Assembly (NCBI GenBank): GCA_033807695.1
Contig: CM066308.1
Coordinates: 1,922,001 to 1,986,000 of the forward strand
Direction of reading: 5' to 3'
Length of the DNA: 64,000 nucleotides
DNA from: Daedaleopsis sinensis
Lineage: Eukaryota; Basidiomycota; Agaricomycetes; Polyporales; Polyporaceae
Below are positions 47,313 to 59,621 of the stretch, in pieces. The position numbers and the translations under genes are program-made. The stretch's first letter is position 1. Every line of letters begins with the position of its first letter. The notes beneath the pieces are model-generated. The model made no database searches and was not told the origin of the DNA. It was given only the letters and a program-made list of their open reading frames with translations.

Positions 47313-48847
47313 TTATTTCTCTGGTTGGCAACTCGTCGCCATCACGGACATCAGCGACCGGCGAACAGCGGCACGGCAACTCACCTGCACAGATCCGCCC
47401 CGGTCAAACCTCTCGTGGAGCACAGTCGTCCACGATCCTAGTACGCCAAACTGGGAACGTACGTTGCCAACCTGCACGCCTTCGGAGCTGATGATCGTCA
47501 CTCTCGTCAGCGAGGCATACTGAGATCTGACAATCCAGACACGTTCGGCGACAAACCTCCATATCGCGTTCCCATGTTCTCCGGACGTCTGTCACAAACA
47601 TCGCTACTACTCAGATTCACTGGAACCAGAGAAAAGATGTGCGCAACTCACAAAGTGCCAACGAATGTGGCCATCAGGGGTGACCTTGATAAATCCGACG
47701 ATCGTCGCGTTCCCGTCGATGAAGCCGCCAAAGTTTATGCGCGGACGGCCGGGGTGTTCAAGATCCTCGTCTGTCCCGAGGACGCGCAGGTCCACAGAAA
47801 TGGTACGGAACACTTCGACAAACTCTGGGTCGTCGAAGAGCTCGGTATTCAACGGTTCGGTCTCCGAAGCCTGCAGCATTGGTTAGCGCTAGTCGAACAC
47901 TCCCGGTCAGACGATAAGCATACGCCACCAACACCATTGAACACTAATCAAGGCGTGAGTCGCATTTTGTCACGTATAAAATAGCAGCTATACTCACCCA
48001 TCAGCTCTCGATGGTCGCAGAAACAAAACGAGCACTGCCATCTGCCAGTAACCCCCGCCCAATCCCGCGCGTCGTCCAAGCTCGCGCCGTCCGGAATCAC
48101 GCTCATCGTCAACGGCATGCACATCGGAAAGAACGTGTACGCCATAGGGTCGATCTGCGCCGATATCTCCGAGGCTGGGACGACGTGCAGGGACATGACG
48201 TGGTGGATCGCCCGAACGTGCACCCAGTTGACGCGCCCGCTGCCGTCCATCGCGAACGGCCCGAAGTCGTTGTCGTACTTGTAGTTCCGCATCGCGTACA
48301 CGTACGCGCGCGACAGCGTGCGCGCGTGCGGCTCGAAGTCGCGTGCGGTCAGCCCGTAGTGCGTGTGCAGCCGTGCGCGGAGCTGGCGCTCGTCGTCGGA
48401 GAGCTCCCACTCCTCGTGCTCGAGGAGGGTGCTGCCGCGGAGCATGACGGTCACCCACGCGTGGTTCGAGGACAGGTCCCCGGCGTCGAAGTGCGTGATT
48501 GCGGGGATGGTGGTCACCATGTCGAGCAGAGTCTGGAGGATGGCGCAGCGCTCCTCGGGGTGACAGGCGGAGACCCGGGCTAGGATGGTGCGGGCACGTA
48601 CGATGTGTTGCAGCTGGCTCTTCCAGTCTATCGCTACGACTGGGCGGCCGAGGGAGTCGTAGCACCTACGAGGGTCATCAAAGGGCTGCTGAAGATAGAG
48701 TTCTCGCCACAGATGCTGGTCCTCCTGGTGGTATACGAGGTCGTAGTAGTCGGAGCGAGTCTGTGCGAACTGGGCGACGTCTAGAGGGTCGAGCAAGAGC
48801 AGGATCTGCTCGAAGACCTCAACAGGAAGATCTTCAATGCTGACCAT
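47313..48847 (-). CDS. F-box protein, copy 2 (chimeric C-terminus), about 431 aa
   Basis: The exon plan matches copy 1 shifted by 10353: 48847-47998, 47943-47924, 47870-47652 and 47519-47313. Residues are identical to copy 1 until the repeat boundary. After LHERFD the frame leaves the family ending and runs into the end of X, giving the tail RGGSVQVSCRAAVRRSLMS and a stop at 47313. The F-box (EDLPVEVFEQILLLLD) and the C-terminal domain are intact except for this altered last part. It may be functional with a new tail. Its 5' flank to 49142 equals that of copy 1. Confidence 0.72.
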
Positions 48848-51800
48848 GATTGTTGACACCCTAACGGCAAAGGTAGTCCAGGTGCCTCGGGGTGAAACGA
48901 GGCGTGAGCTTCGAATTCTGAAAGCTTGAAATCTGCATCAGGCATAGAACGAGTGTACGCTACTCACATACCCGTTTGGTTCTGTTCTCCAGGGTCCTCA
49001 GGTTGAATGGAGCCTGAGGCCTGAGCAGTGGGAGAAGGGAGATCTGAGTGAGCACCGAGACGAATTCGTTGAAGCCGGATATCTGTAAAGGAAGGATTGT
49101 AATTATAAGCGGTTTGATCACCGGCCCGAGACCGTAGACGCCCTGAACCGAAGAGAAGACAGGGCGGTGGGTCGTCCACTGTCGCCCTCCTTGGTCCCGC
49201 GCACTCGACTCGAGCTCTCTCGACTCGTCTCTCCCCCGTCTGTCGCCTCTCGCCTCGCCTCTCGCCTCTCTCTGTCTGCGCCACTCGCTCGACGGCCACT
49301 GCCAAACGTCTCCGGATCCGCTCCACTCGACGCCGCTCCGGTCCCTCTCCTCTCTCTCAGTTGAGTGCTCCTCGTCTCTCTTGCGCTCCACTCACACTCA
49401 CTCGCTCTCTCCCGCTGTAGGCATCCGCGACCATCGTCCGCCCCGCCCGTGTGTCCGCTGGCCCCCCCGATGTCAAGTCCCCTGGACACCAATTCCGACC
49501 GATCTCAGTCGTTTCCAGACGGATCGCCTCGAATCCAGCTGCGCCCGATAGCCCTCGACTGCCCGGGCTCTGCACTCTGTCTCGCATCGCCGCACGCCCA
49601 TTCACTCTCGACCTACGACCCGGATACTGCCCGCCCGACGACAAAAGCTCTGCCCGTCCTCGCTCACGACGTCCCCACGCCGGTAAACTATCACTACATG
49701 CATGCTGTGAGCAGTATCCGACATCCGCTTCGTTTCCGCCGCCGTTCGACGACTTTTCAAAGTGCTTCAAACCGGTCCCCTTGACCGTCCGACTATTCCC
49801 GCCACCTCTCTGCCCGGGAGACGGATTCGACACTCACACCCACCCCGGACGACCCTCGAACGTCGTGCTGCGACGTTCCCCGGCGTCGTACTCGACGAAT
49901 GCACCCCAATCTCTACCCGGTACGCTACCATATCCGCGATAGCTCCCCCGTTTTTCATCCCTCCGCGTGCTAACACCTTGTCCCAGGTAGCGTTGAACCA
50001 TCCGCATCGAACGCGCCCCGTCTCGCGTCGATCCGACGAGGTCATCAAAATGACTTTCAATGCGATTTCATTGCCATCCGAGGTGAGTGCGCTCTCCCGC
50101 TCGAACGACTCCCCGCCACGCCCCGTAACTACTACATCATGTGTGCGACGTCTATGCCGTCACGTACGACACGACTCGCGGCCCCGAAGGCGACGTTTCA
50201 AATTCGCCCTCATGGGCACCTTCAAGGCCGGTCGACAAGAACTCACGATACAGCCGGCCCCGGCCCCCAAGTGCGGCTGCTCTCGACAGGTACACGCTAC
50301 ACGAACATGGCACGCCCGTCTCGGAAGCGACGCGGGCCGTAGAACACGCGGGACACGACGCTCGCGCGGGCGGGGCTGGGCAGCACTACAGCCTATCTCA
50401 CGAACGGCGCCCCGCCGCGCCCCGGACACCCCCTCGCCCGCTCCCGACACACTCTGCACGCACGGGACGGTCGTCGCCCGGAGCCCCGACGCGTACCCGT
50501 CGCGCGCGAGGCGAATTGGTGCGCACCTCCGCGCAAAATCACCGTATGTCGTCCACCACTCACGCAATACACGCCGCCAGCCTACAGGAAGCCGCGAGTA
50601 TGTGCCCTACGCCGTCCCCCACGTGCGGAGCCCCGCCACTCGTCGAGGGCACGCCGCCCGCAACCGCGGGGGCGGGGGCACTCGCGACCGCGGCTCGTGC
50701 GCCGTCCCTCAGGCCTCAGGCTGCACCCCGCCGTGCGCGTGGAGGCGCGGCGCGGTCAGTACCGACGGGCTCGAGCACGGTGCGGCGCCTGCTCCTGCGA
50801 CGGCCCTGCGCCGAGTGCGGACGAGGACGGCCCCGGCACAACGGCCGAACGTCTCCTCTCGCGGCGGCGCGCACGGGGCCGGTGCGAGCGACACCGCGCG
50901 GACGGACGTCGACGGGGAGCGGTGCGTAGGCGGGCCGCGGTGCTGGCGGGGAGTGGGTCAGTGGCGGGGCTGGAGACCGTGCGTGCGTGGGCGGGGAGCA
51001 GTACTACGGTATGTACATGTACAGGATGTAAGAGGATGTAAGCGATAAGTACTACACAATGATTATTATTGATAGCACACACTCGTAAGTTTTGCGGGAT
51101 GCGGGAGCGGTCAGCACGACTCGGGCTGGATGGGCGGATGCACTTACTTTGCGGGCGCAGTGCACAGATGTGATCGTTAGTTCTCAGAGTCGGACTGGGT
51201 CCTGTGCGAAACGAGCCGTTGAGCGTCGGCTGAGGGGCGCGAATCGACCTGGCGGGACGTACGTTCGCTCCGCGAGCCGACTGTGGACGTGCACACATGG
51301 AGCTGTCGGTGCAGCAAGAGACGTTCGCGTTAGCATCGAGGCGAACCGGTGCGGCGAGATCGAGTGCGACTCACTAGCACAGTCCTGCAGGCTGTATATC
51401 ATGGCATGAGAGGCGTCGCATGCCCGCGCCCCTCCGGGATCGACGGGCATGCCACGTCCTCCGAGTTTGCGGTGCTACCAGTGGGGGCGTGCGGCGCGCG
51501 ATGCTCACGCCGTGCTCCATCCGGAGTTCACCACACTCCGAGTCGGCGGCCTGCCACAAAGAGAAGTAGTCGGCCTCCGAGTCCGGGGAGGTGTGCACGC
51601 TGCGCGACGTACCCTGCGGTGTCACAGTACGTGGCGAGCCACGAGTGTCCGCCGGACGCGCGAGTGCGCATGCGGGCCCGGGACCAGCGGGGGCTGCAGC
51701 AGAGATGGATCAGATCGATTCACGCAGATCCACAGGACGAGGCGATCGGACGCACCTGTACGCGACGATCGTGACCGTGCGCAGCGTCCTAGCACGCGGC

Positions 51801-54800
51801 GAGCCACTGGCATGAGTGCTTGCCGGACGCGCTCTCGCGATCGGAATGCGGGACCGACTCGCAGAGCCGGGGCTGTCGTTAGATCCATCAGCTCCGAGTC
51901 AGCTTCAAGTTGCGCAGATAGAAGCGAGTCGGACGTACCTGTCCGCGAGGATCGTGACAGAATCGCGATGGTCGTGCGAGCCTGTACCTGTAGCAGAGTG
52001 CCAGTGGTGAGTGTCTGCCTCGCGCAGTCAGACCGGCGGGGGCACGTACTTTGTCTCCGGGTCCCGGCCGTGTGCGGACTTGTACGCATTCGCACTAGAA
52101 GGCGTGCATGTAAATCTAGCATAGACAGTAGTCAGTATCAAAGGGCAGTACAGACACGACGAAGATCTACGCACCTCGGGTTCGAGCAAAGTAGATCGCG
52201 GCCCGCGAGGCTACTTGAAGCCGCGGGGACAGAGTCCGAGTCTATCGGTCGCCACTCGGGCTGCCCTGCAAACGAAACGAAAGATTAGCGAGTGTCCATT
52301 TCAGACTAGTTATAAAAGCTGTACATACACCATCCGAATCGACGCTGTCAGATGTCGGTGAGGGAATCTGCAAAGAGAGATCACAAGTCAGCTAGAGCGT
52401 AAGAAGCAGCTGGCAAGACCCGATAGTATACTCACTGGTGCGCACTGGGTGAGTCGATGCACGTCGTCAGCGATCAGCTCGGGATCGAGTGCGGTGTTGA
52501 GCGACGTCGGTGGGCGACGTGCAAGGGCAGGGAGACGACGCCGGGAGACGACGCCGCACGAGCGGGACAGAGGGCGGGATGGCGGTGTCGACGGCGGGAT
52601 GAGATGTCCGTGTCGAAAGAGCAGTGAGCAGTGTGCAGTCAGACGGGGGTAGGGATGGACATGTGAGGTATGTGTGAGGGCGTATGAGCGAGGGGAAGGG
52701 AGGGAAGAGGAGGGAAGAGGAGGGTGGGCGGTGGATGCTGCTGGAGGAGGGTCACCTGCAGGCCAGTACTTGTACCTCTCGCCCGTGGTCCGTGCGCATC
52801 CCCCACGGTCAGCAGACCAGAGCGTGCGGAAGTGACAACAGTCCCTTTCGCACGCGTGCTCCGCGGGTGCAGGAGCCGGGACCAACCACAGCGCGACACG
52901 GGTGATGGGGGACGAGGGGAAGGGGACGGGGGACCCTGCGCGTGTGGACGCAGGTTCCGAGCACGGAGGAGCATGGAAGCTTCTCAGCCGTCTTCGCGTG
53001 GTGGCGTGGGCGCTCGGCTAACGTTTGACACAGTTCTCGGTGGGATACCGTCGTAATTAGGGGCGGAGGGGGCGGGAGGAGAAGGTCCTGGCTCGATAAC
53101 GCCGTCTGCGCGATTCCCCGCCGTTTTGGACGATTCGGGCCGAACGGAGGGGTGTGTGTTGTGCTCGCCATATACGGCGGCTGCCAATGAGATTGTTCAT
53201 GGTCAGGATCGTGCTCATAGCTCTAGTACTCGCGTTGTAATCAGCAGGGAGTCGAATGTCTGAGTTAAAATGCGAAAAGAAGAGACTTACAGTGCAGGAG
53301 GGGCCATCTCTTCATAGTCACAGCTTGCCCGAGTTGTATTAGAGCTGTCGTGATGCATAGCTATGGAGGGATTGCTCTTGCTGAGCGGACTGCGTCCGGT
53401 TCGATAACAGAGGTGAGCGGAGGAAGGAGGTAGCTTAACGCCCGGCGGTGAGTATCGCTGTCCGGATTTGGACTGCCGTTCCCACCTGCGCGGCTTGCCT
53501 ATGACGCTCACCTCCGTTCACCGCCGTTCCCGCTTCACGCATCATCGTGGGGTGAGCGGGACAAGTGTCGGTGAGCTATACTCGAGCAATTGACACTAGG
53601 GTCCACTAACACAACTGGCAGGGAAACCCAGAACAGCCTCGGACTCCGATTCCACACTCGATTCAATTCAAGCTTCGAGCTCAACTTCAAGTTGAAGATC
53701 TACTAGTACCTCATCACCCACTGTCCGGATTCCACTACGACGGATTGCACATGTACTATGACTGCTTTCTGTGCAAACAGAACGTTTTGTGCAGCTCACC
53801 TATGTCCGGCTGATCGGGGCAAGTTCATCCAGTACCGACTCTCATATCTGAATCAGTTCACTGACAAACCACATCATGCAGATTATCTCAGGCTGACTGC
53901 CACTCATGCTACGACTCGCAAGCTCGTACTAGCCCGTCGTTTCCATCGGTGCATGTGTTCGGCTGATACATCAAAGTTCATTCAGGTGCGTACACGTACA
54001 AACTTGAACCATCCCGGCCGGCCGGTGTTTGCTCATGCATGTGAGTCTCTCCTACGTCATTTCCCGCCCGAGCTATGTTCCAGGGACCGACACGAACAGG
54101 ACGTGTCATTCGCGTAATGGGCGGCGAGTTCTGGGCTCGGTGTTCCCGGCCGGGCGGCGGGCGCGATCGAGTCGAATATATTTTCGACCAAGGACCCTGT
54201 CCGTGCGGGCCTTGCCGCAGCTACATCCTCGCTCCTTCACCGGTTGTTCAAGCTCGAGAGGGTGGTACAGCAGGTAAGTACGATCACGGCCTCTTGGAGC
54301 AATGCACTGAGTCTGGTATTCATAGGTTCATAAGCCGGGGGATACAGGGATAACCACGGTCCAGGCTTCAGGAAAGATTCCGAGCGGTTGCGACGTCGGG
54401 TAGCTGCTTCTGTAGCCGCACAAAATGCATTGAGTTTGCATCATTCCATGCCTTTCCGACTGCGTGTGAGTGTCGTACACCTGTCAATTGCCGTCCAATG
54501 TCCTGTACTCAGTTCCAGGCTTCCAGCACACAACTCTCAGTGTGCATGTTGACTTGTGTAAGGTGGCATACTGTCTCAGGAATGGGGAATAATCTTGTGA
54601 GTGCAAAATATCATCTCGCGGGGTGCTCGGAGAGTTAATTGTGTGGCACTGATCATACTCGGCTGAGCTGTCATTCATGGAAGTGACGGTGTACGGACCG
54701 GAACTGAGCAGGATAGGAATCCCCGAGCATGCAGAAAATGTCTCCTTGCGTGTGGATTCCTCCCCTGCTCGACTCTGACGATGGCCGCTCAAGTAGTATA

Positions 54801-57761
54801 CGGCCTTGCATGTACAACGTACTAGGCACGAGTATGAACGGCCGACTCGGAAGGGCAGGCGGAATATTCTGCGGCGGCATGAGCGCGCCCAGAAATAATC
54901 CCGGTACGTAATTCGGATGGTTATGGTATTTTCCGACGGCGGTGTTTGGGCGTAAGCACTAGTAATTTTTCGGCATTTCCCACTACAAACATCGCACGAT
55001 CCTGGAATATACTCCGTCTGGTCCAGATCTATTCCCTTCCGTCTACATACACCCCCCCCCCCCCTACTGTCTGCCATGACCAGTCTACCCACGGCCATCT
55101 CCTCGACAGACTCGACCTCCCGTCCTCATCGCCATCGCACTCCGGTCTCCAGCTCGACGACCACGCCGCTCACGATACAACTCTTGCGGCCGCACGATGT
55201 CCGACATCTCCTTTGTGAGTATGATGTCTATCTGGCGTCGTATTTACGCACACTGACATGGCGGGCTTTCTAGTAATCGAGACGGACTGGAGGTGGCTCG
55301 CCGGCGAAGAGCAGGGGCTGCGGGCCTTCTCAAACGTCCTCGGCGCGGCGACGCGTAGAGGACGCGTAGAGGACTCGTTCACGCGTGCGCCTCGCCGCCG
55401 CCGACGTCCCGTATCGTGCTCGAAGTGTCGCCATTGCGAAGAAGAGCGGAGGGCTGGAGCTGTGGATGGCGAACTCGAGGTACGTACCTTCGCTATCTTA
55501 CGTTCACGTAGGTGTCGCTGACGTCGCGCTGGCGTGAGCAGAGTACAGTACCAGGGGATGCAAGCAGAGCGGCGGATTGCAGTGGGAAAGCCGCATCGCG
55601 TCGCGCCGCCGCGATCTCTCGGTACGACGCGATGCGCCATTCCCATGCACGAGAGCGGCAGCTCCGTTCTGGGCGAAGGTCGGCGCGACGCGAGACGCAG
55701 AGGCATCGCGTCGCTGCGACGCCTCGTGTCTCTCGAGACATACCGTCGGCGGGACGCAGGACGTCGACACTTCGCGCGACGCGCACCACGCGACGCGACG
55801 CGTCTCTCCGGTGCTCGAGAGCGGCGGCGGCATGATGTGCCGTCGGCGGGACAGGAGACTTCGAGACATGACGCGGGGCGTCGCGTCGCGTCGGGTCTCC
55901 TCCACGCACGAGAGCGGCGGCACGATGGTGGGACACAAGATGCAGAGACATCGTGTCTCCGCGACGCGTCGTGTCTCTCGCGACGTACCGTCTGCGGGAC
56001 ACAGGACGTCGAGCCATCGCACCACGCGATGCGACGCGTCTCTCCAGTGCTCTCGAGTGGTGGCGCCGGGAGGGACCCGTCGGGGCGTCGTGTTGCGTCT
56101 CTCCCATGCGAGAGCGGCGGTACAGCAGTCGACGGAGCGCGGGGCTCATACCTGGTTGTGGGAGACTCGTAAGAGAGGCACGTACCGGTTTCTGGATGGC
56201 TACGGACGCGAAGATCGCTGACCAGGTGCGGAGCAGCGATTCCGTGGGCAGAGGCGCAGCGATTGAGTGCTTGAGGTACGTGCGGGCTCTCGCTAGCACT
56301 GGGAGCGTCTCGGACTGACCAAGGTGTACTAGTATCCGTGTCGCCGGCGCGAGACATTCGACGGCGGGCGAGAGTCGCAGACGGCGGGCGTGATGCGGAG
56401 CAGGTGCGGGGTGCGGACCGGGCGGCGGAGACCGCGACGAGCCTGTCAAGTCGCATAAGATCCTGCTACAACGCACTCACCTGCGCGAGCTACGGCGGCA
56501 TTCGTGACCCAGCAAGACGTGTACAGCGCGGCCGAGCTCCCGCGGCTACGCCGCCGTGGTCGAGGGTACCTTAAGCGGGACCGACACGGTATTGGTGCGT
56601 GTCTTGACCGCTGACGCGCCCGGCGAGGCCCTAGACTAACGTTCTTCGTCAGCGCGGTTCAAGTCTACTGCGACGTTCGCACGCAAATCGCACGATGGCG
56701 CGGCGAGGCGGCGGGCGTCGACACGGTCCTCAGCGGACGTACCTCGATCTGCTGCCCAAGGTCAAGTCACAGAGTGGGTTCGGGGTACGCACCTTGACGA
56801 GGACGAGACGGTGGCGTAGACTTGGGCGACGTCACGCATCAGGCGGCCGAGCACGAATCGGCGGGAGGGGGGCAGCTGCAGAGTGGGCGGATGGCGTGGA
56901 CTTGGACATCACTGGCAGGTGCGTGTGTCTTGCTGTTCCGGGGCCGGTCGTGTATGCGGGGCAGCCGGAAGCGTGGGCGCGGGCGCGGGATGGCTAGAGG
57001 GCGTCGGGGAGTCGTGTGCACGCGGCGAAAACGGGAGCGGGGACAGGGTCGGCGGCGGGGGAGTCGGAAACCGCGGCGGCAGCGGTAGAGTCAGAACCGG
57101 CAGCTGGCGGTCGTGCAGAGTACAAGGTACGCCCATTTCCCTCAATTTCCATGCACGAGCAGCCGGCAGCAGAGGCGCGAGGACGGGAGGACGGGAAGAC
57201 GGGAGGATTCAGCATGGCGGTCGGAAGCAAGAGGCGCGACGGCGATACGCGACGCGATCCGGGTGTCCAAGTATGGGAACGTAGGCGCCGGTAAGTCGTA
57301 CTCACCGCCGACGAGTCGCGCGAGGGAGATACGCTGGGCAGAGGCGGAGAGGGGTCAGCGGGCGAGTGGGCGAGCGGGCGGTGCTGGAGACGTGTGTATG
57401 TACTCAGGAAACCGGCGGACGGACTTGCGAGACTCACCTGTTGCGAGTGTCTGACACTCTGTCTCCGAGTTGCACCGCGTCCAAGTCCGACTCAGAGTCC
57501 TAGTCGTGTCGCACTCGAGAGAGTAGGGAGCACAAATATATTTCGTGCGTGTACAGCTGTAGCTACTGTGCCAGAGTCCGCCTCCCCTCCCCTCCCCTCC
57601 TGCCCGCCCCCTACCATATTCGCGCCCACCCCTCGACACCTATATGCCCTTGGAAACACCCTATCTCCTGCTTTATTTCTCTGGTTGGCAACTCGTCGCC
57701 ATCACGGACATCAGCGACCGGCGAACAGCGGCACGGCAACTCACCTGCACAGATCCGCCCC
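47402..57761. repeat. tandem repeat unit 2 (about 10.36 kb)
   Basis: This is a complete second copy of unit 1 in direct orientation. By comparing bases and translated frames I find it identical except at 51921-52039, where about 14 substitutions and a 7-nt insertion distinguish it from 41568-41679. Confidence 0.95.
49143..57761. other. spacer X, copy 2
   Basis: Same content as X copy 1, including the 13-C run (55052-55064), the minisatellite and the exon-like segments. It is 7 nt longer because of the divergent patch near 51921-52039. No recognisable gene family is encoded. Confidence 0.7.
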
Positions 57762-59207
57762 GGTCAAACCTCTCGTGGAGCACAGTCGTCCACGATCCTA
57801 GTACGCCAAACTGGGAACGTACGTTGCCAACCTGCACGCCTTCGGAGCTGATGATCGTCACTCTCGTCAGCGAGGCATACTGAGATCTGACAATCCAGAC
57901 ACGTTCGGCGACAAACCTCCATATCGCGTTCCCATGTTCTCCGGACGTCTGTCACAAACATCGCTACTACTCAGATTCACTGGAACCAGAGAAAAGATGT
58001 GCGCAACTCACAAAGTGCCAACGAATGTGGCCATCAGGGGTGACCTTGATAAATCCGACGATCGTCGCGTTCCCGTCGATGAAGCCGCCAAAGTTTATGC
58101 GCGGACGGCCGGGGTGTTCAAGATCCTCGTCTGTCCCGAGGACGCGCAGGTCCACAGAAATGGTACGGAACACTTCGACAAACTCTGGGACGTCGAAGAG
58201 CTCGGTATTCAACGGTTCGGTCTCCGAAGCCTGCAGCATTGGTTAGCGCTAGTCGAACACTCCCGGTCAGACGATAAGCATACGCCACCAACACCATTGA
58301 ACACTAATCAAGGCGTGAGTCGCATTTTGTCACGTATAAAATAGCAGCTATACTCACCCATCAGCTCTCGATGGTCGCAGAAACAAAACGAGCACTGCCA
58401 TCTGCCAGTAACCCCCGCCCAATCCCGCGCGTCGTCCAGGCTCGCGCCGTCCGGAATCACGCTCATCGTCAACGGCATGCACATTGGAAAGAACGTGTAC
58501 GCCATAGGGTCGATCTGCGCCGATATCTCCGAGGCTGGGACGACGTGCAGGGACATGACGTGGTGGATCGCCCGGACGTGCACCCAGTTGACGCGCCCGC
58601 TGCCGTCCATCGCGAACGGCCCGAAGTCGTTGTCGTACTTGTAGTTCCGCATCGCGTACACGTACGCGCGCGACAGCGTGCGCGCGTGCGGCTCGAAGTC
58701 GCGTGCGGTCAGCCCGTAGTGCGTGTGCAGCCGTGCGCGGAGCTGGCGCTCGTCGTCGGAGAGCTCCCACTCTTCGTGCTCGAGGAGGGTGCTGCCGCGG
58801 AGCATGACGGTCACCCACGCGTGGTTCGAGGACAGGTCCCCGGCGTCGAAGTGCGTGATTGCGGGGATGGTGGTCACCATGTCGAGCAGAGTCTGGAGGA
58901 TGGCGCAGCGCTCCTCGGGGTGACAGGCGGAGACCCGGGCTAGGATGGTGCGGGCACGTACAATGTGTTGCAGCTGGCTCTTCCAGTCTATCGCTACGAC
59001 TGGGCGGCCGAGGGAGTCGTAGCACCTACGGGGGTCATCGAAGGGCTGCTGGAGATAGAGTTCTCGCCACAGATGCTGGTCCTCCTGGTGGTATACGAGG
59101 TCGTAGTAGTCGGAGCGAGTCTGTGCGAACTGGGAGACGTCTAGAGGGTCGAGCAAGAGCAGGATCTGCTCGAGGACCTCAACAGGAAGATCTTCAATGC
59201 TGACCAT
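57673..59207 (-). CDS. F-box protein, copy 3 (chimeric C-terminus, diverged 5' half), about 431 aa
   Basis: Exons by alignment to copies 1 and 2: 59207-58358, 58303-58284, 58230-58012 and 57879-57673. It shares the X-derived tail of copy 2. It carries substitutions mostly in the 5' half: F12L and A25S in the F-box region, an Asp to Val change in the FDDPEF segment (exon 3), and several silent changes between 58430 and 59220. The F-box and following domain remain open. Its 5' flank is unlike X: after 59477 it runs into single-copy sequence shared with the divergent TAF6 gene. It is therefore the rightmost copy and probably keeps the original promoter side. Confidence 0.72.
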
Positions 59208-59477
59208 GATTGGTGACACCCTAACGCCAAAGGTAGTCCAGGTGCCTCGGGGTGAAACGAGGTGTGAGCTTCGAATTCTGAAAGCTTGAAATCTGCATCA
59301 GGCATAGAACGAGTGTACGCTACTCACATACTCGTTTGGTTCTGTTCTCCAGTGTCCTCAGGTTGAATGGAGCCTGAGCAGTGGGAGAAGGGAGCACCGA
59401 GACAAATTCGTTGAAGCCGGATTGTAAAGGATTGTAATTATAAGCGGTTTGATCACCGGCCCGAGAGCGTAGACGCC
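57762..59477. repeat. tandem repeat unit 3, partial (F-box part only)
   Basis: It matches the first 1.7 kb of units 1 and 2 and ends at the shared GTAGACGCC (59469-59477; 38781-38789 in unit 1). Identity is near complete on the left and falls to the right, where three short deletions relative to units 1 and 2 appear between 59360 and 59440. Confidence 0.93.
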
Positions 59478-59621
59478 GTAAGTATACAAGCGCCCATCGC
59501 ACGGACAAGTGTAGGACCAGCGCTACAGTCTATCCCTGACCTATCCTCAGCCATATAGCTCTCCTCGAACCCTCCGTTGCCCATTGCTGCCTAAGAATAA
59601 GATTCTGTCCTTCTGGAGACT
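59208..59621. promoter_or_regulatory. shared divergent promoter region of F-box copy 3 and TAF6
   Basis: About 410 bp separate the two divergent start codons. The left 270 bp are F-box 5' flank common to all three copies; the right part (59478-59621) occurs only here. I see no convincing TATA box. Confidence 0.45.

Larger units (their letters stand above)
37049..47401. repeat. tandem repeat unit 1 (about 10.35 kb)
   Basis: This is the first complete copy of a unit repeated directly at 47402-57761 and partly at 57762-59477. The constant offset between matching bases is 10353 up to about 41620 and 10360 after it. The left boundary lies within the shared GGTCAAACC near 37049, inside the last F-box exon. 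The unit contains the F-box gene body with its 5' flank (to 38789) and spacer X (38790-47401). Confidence 0.95.
38790..47401. other. spacer X, copy 1: 8.6 kb GC-rich sequence without recognised genes
   Basis: It lies between F-box copy 1 and F-box copy 2. Many long open frames occur on both strands (up to 428 codons), but they are rich in Arg, Ala, Pro and Ser, overlap one another and match no family I know, as expected of GC-rich DNA. No transposase, reverse transcriptase, terminal inverted repeats or long terminal repeats were recognised. Some exon-like segments with consistent splice phases exist and are listed separately. Positions 44692-44704 are an uninterrupted run of 13 C. The role of X is unknown. 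It could be a degenerate mobile element, a cluster of orphan genes, or non-coding DNA carried along by the duplication. Confidence 0.7.

Noticed and set aside
38790..47401. Spacer X as a DNA transposon, LTR element or Starship-like element
   Set aside because: I found no transposase, reverse transcriptase, tyrosine recombinase, terminal repeats or target duplication in X. A diverged element cannot be excluded, but nothing supports naming one.
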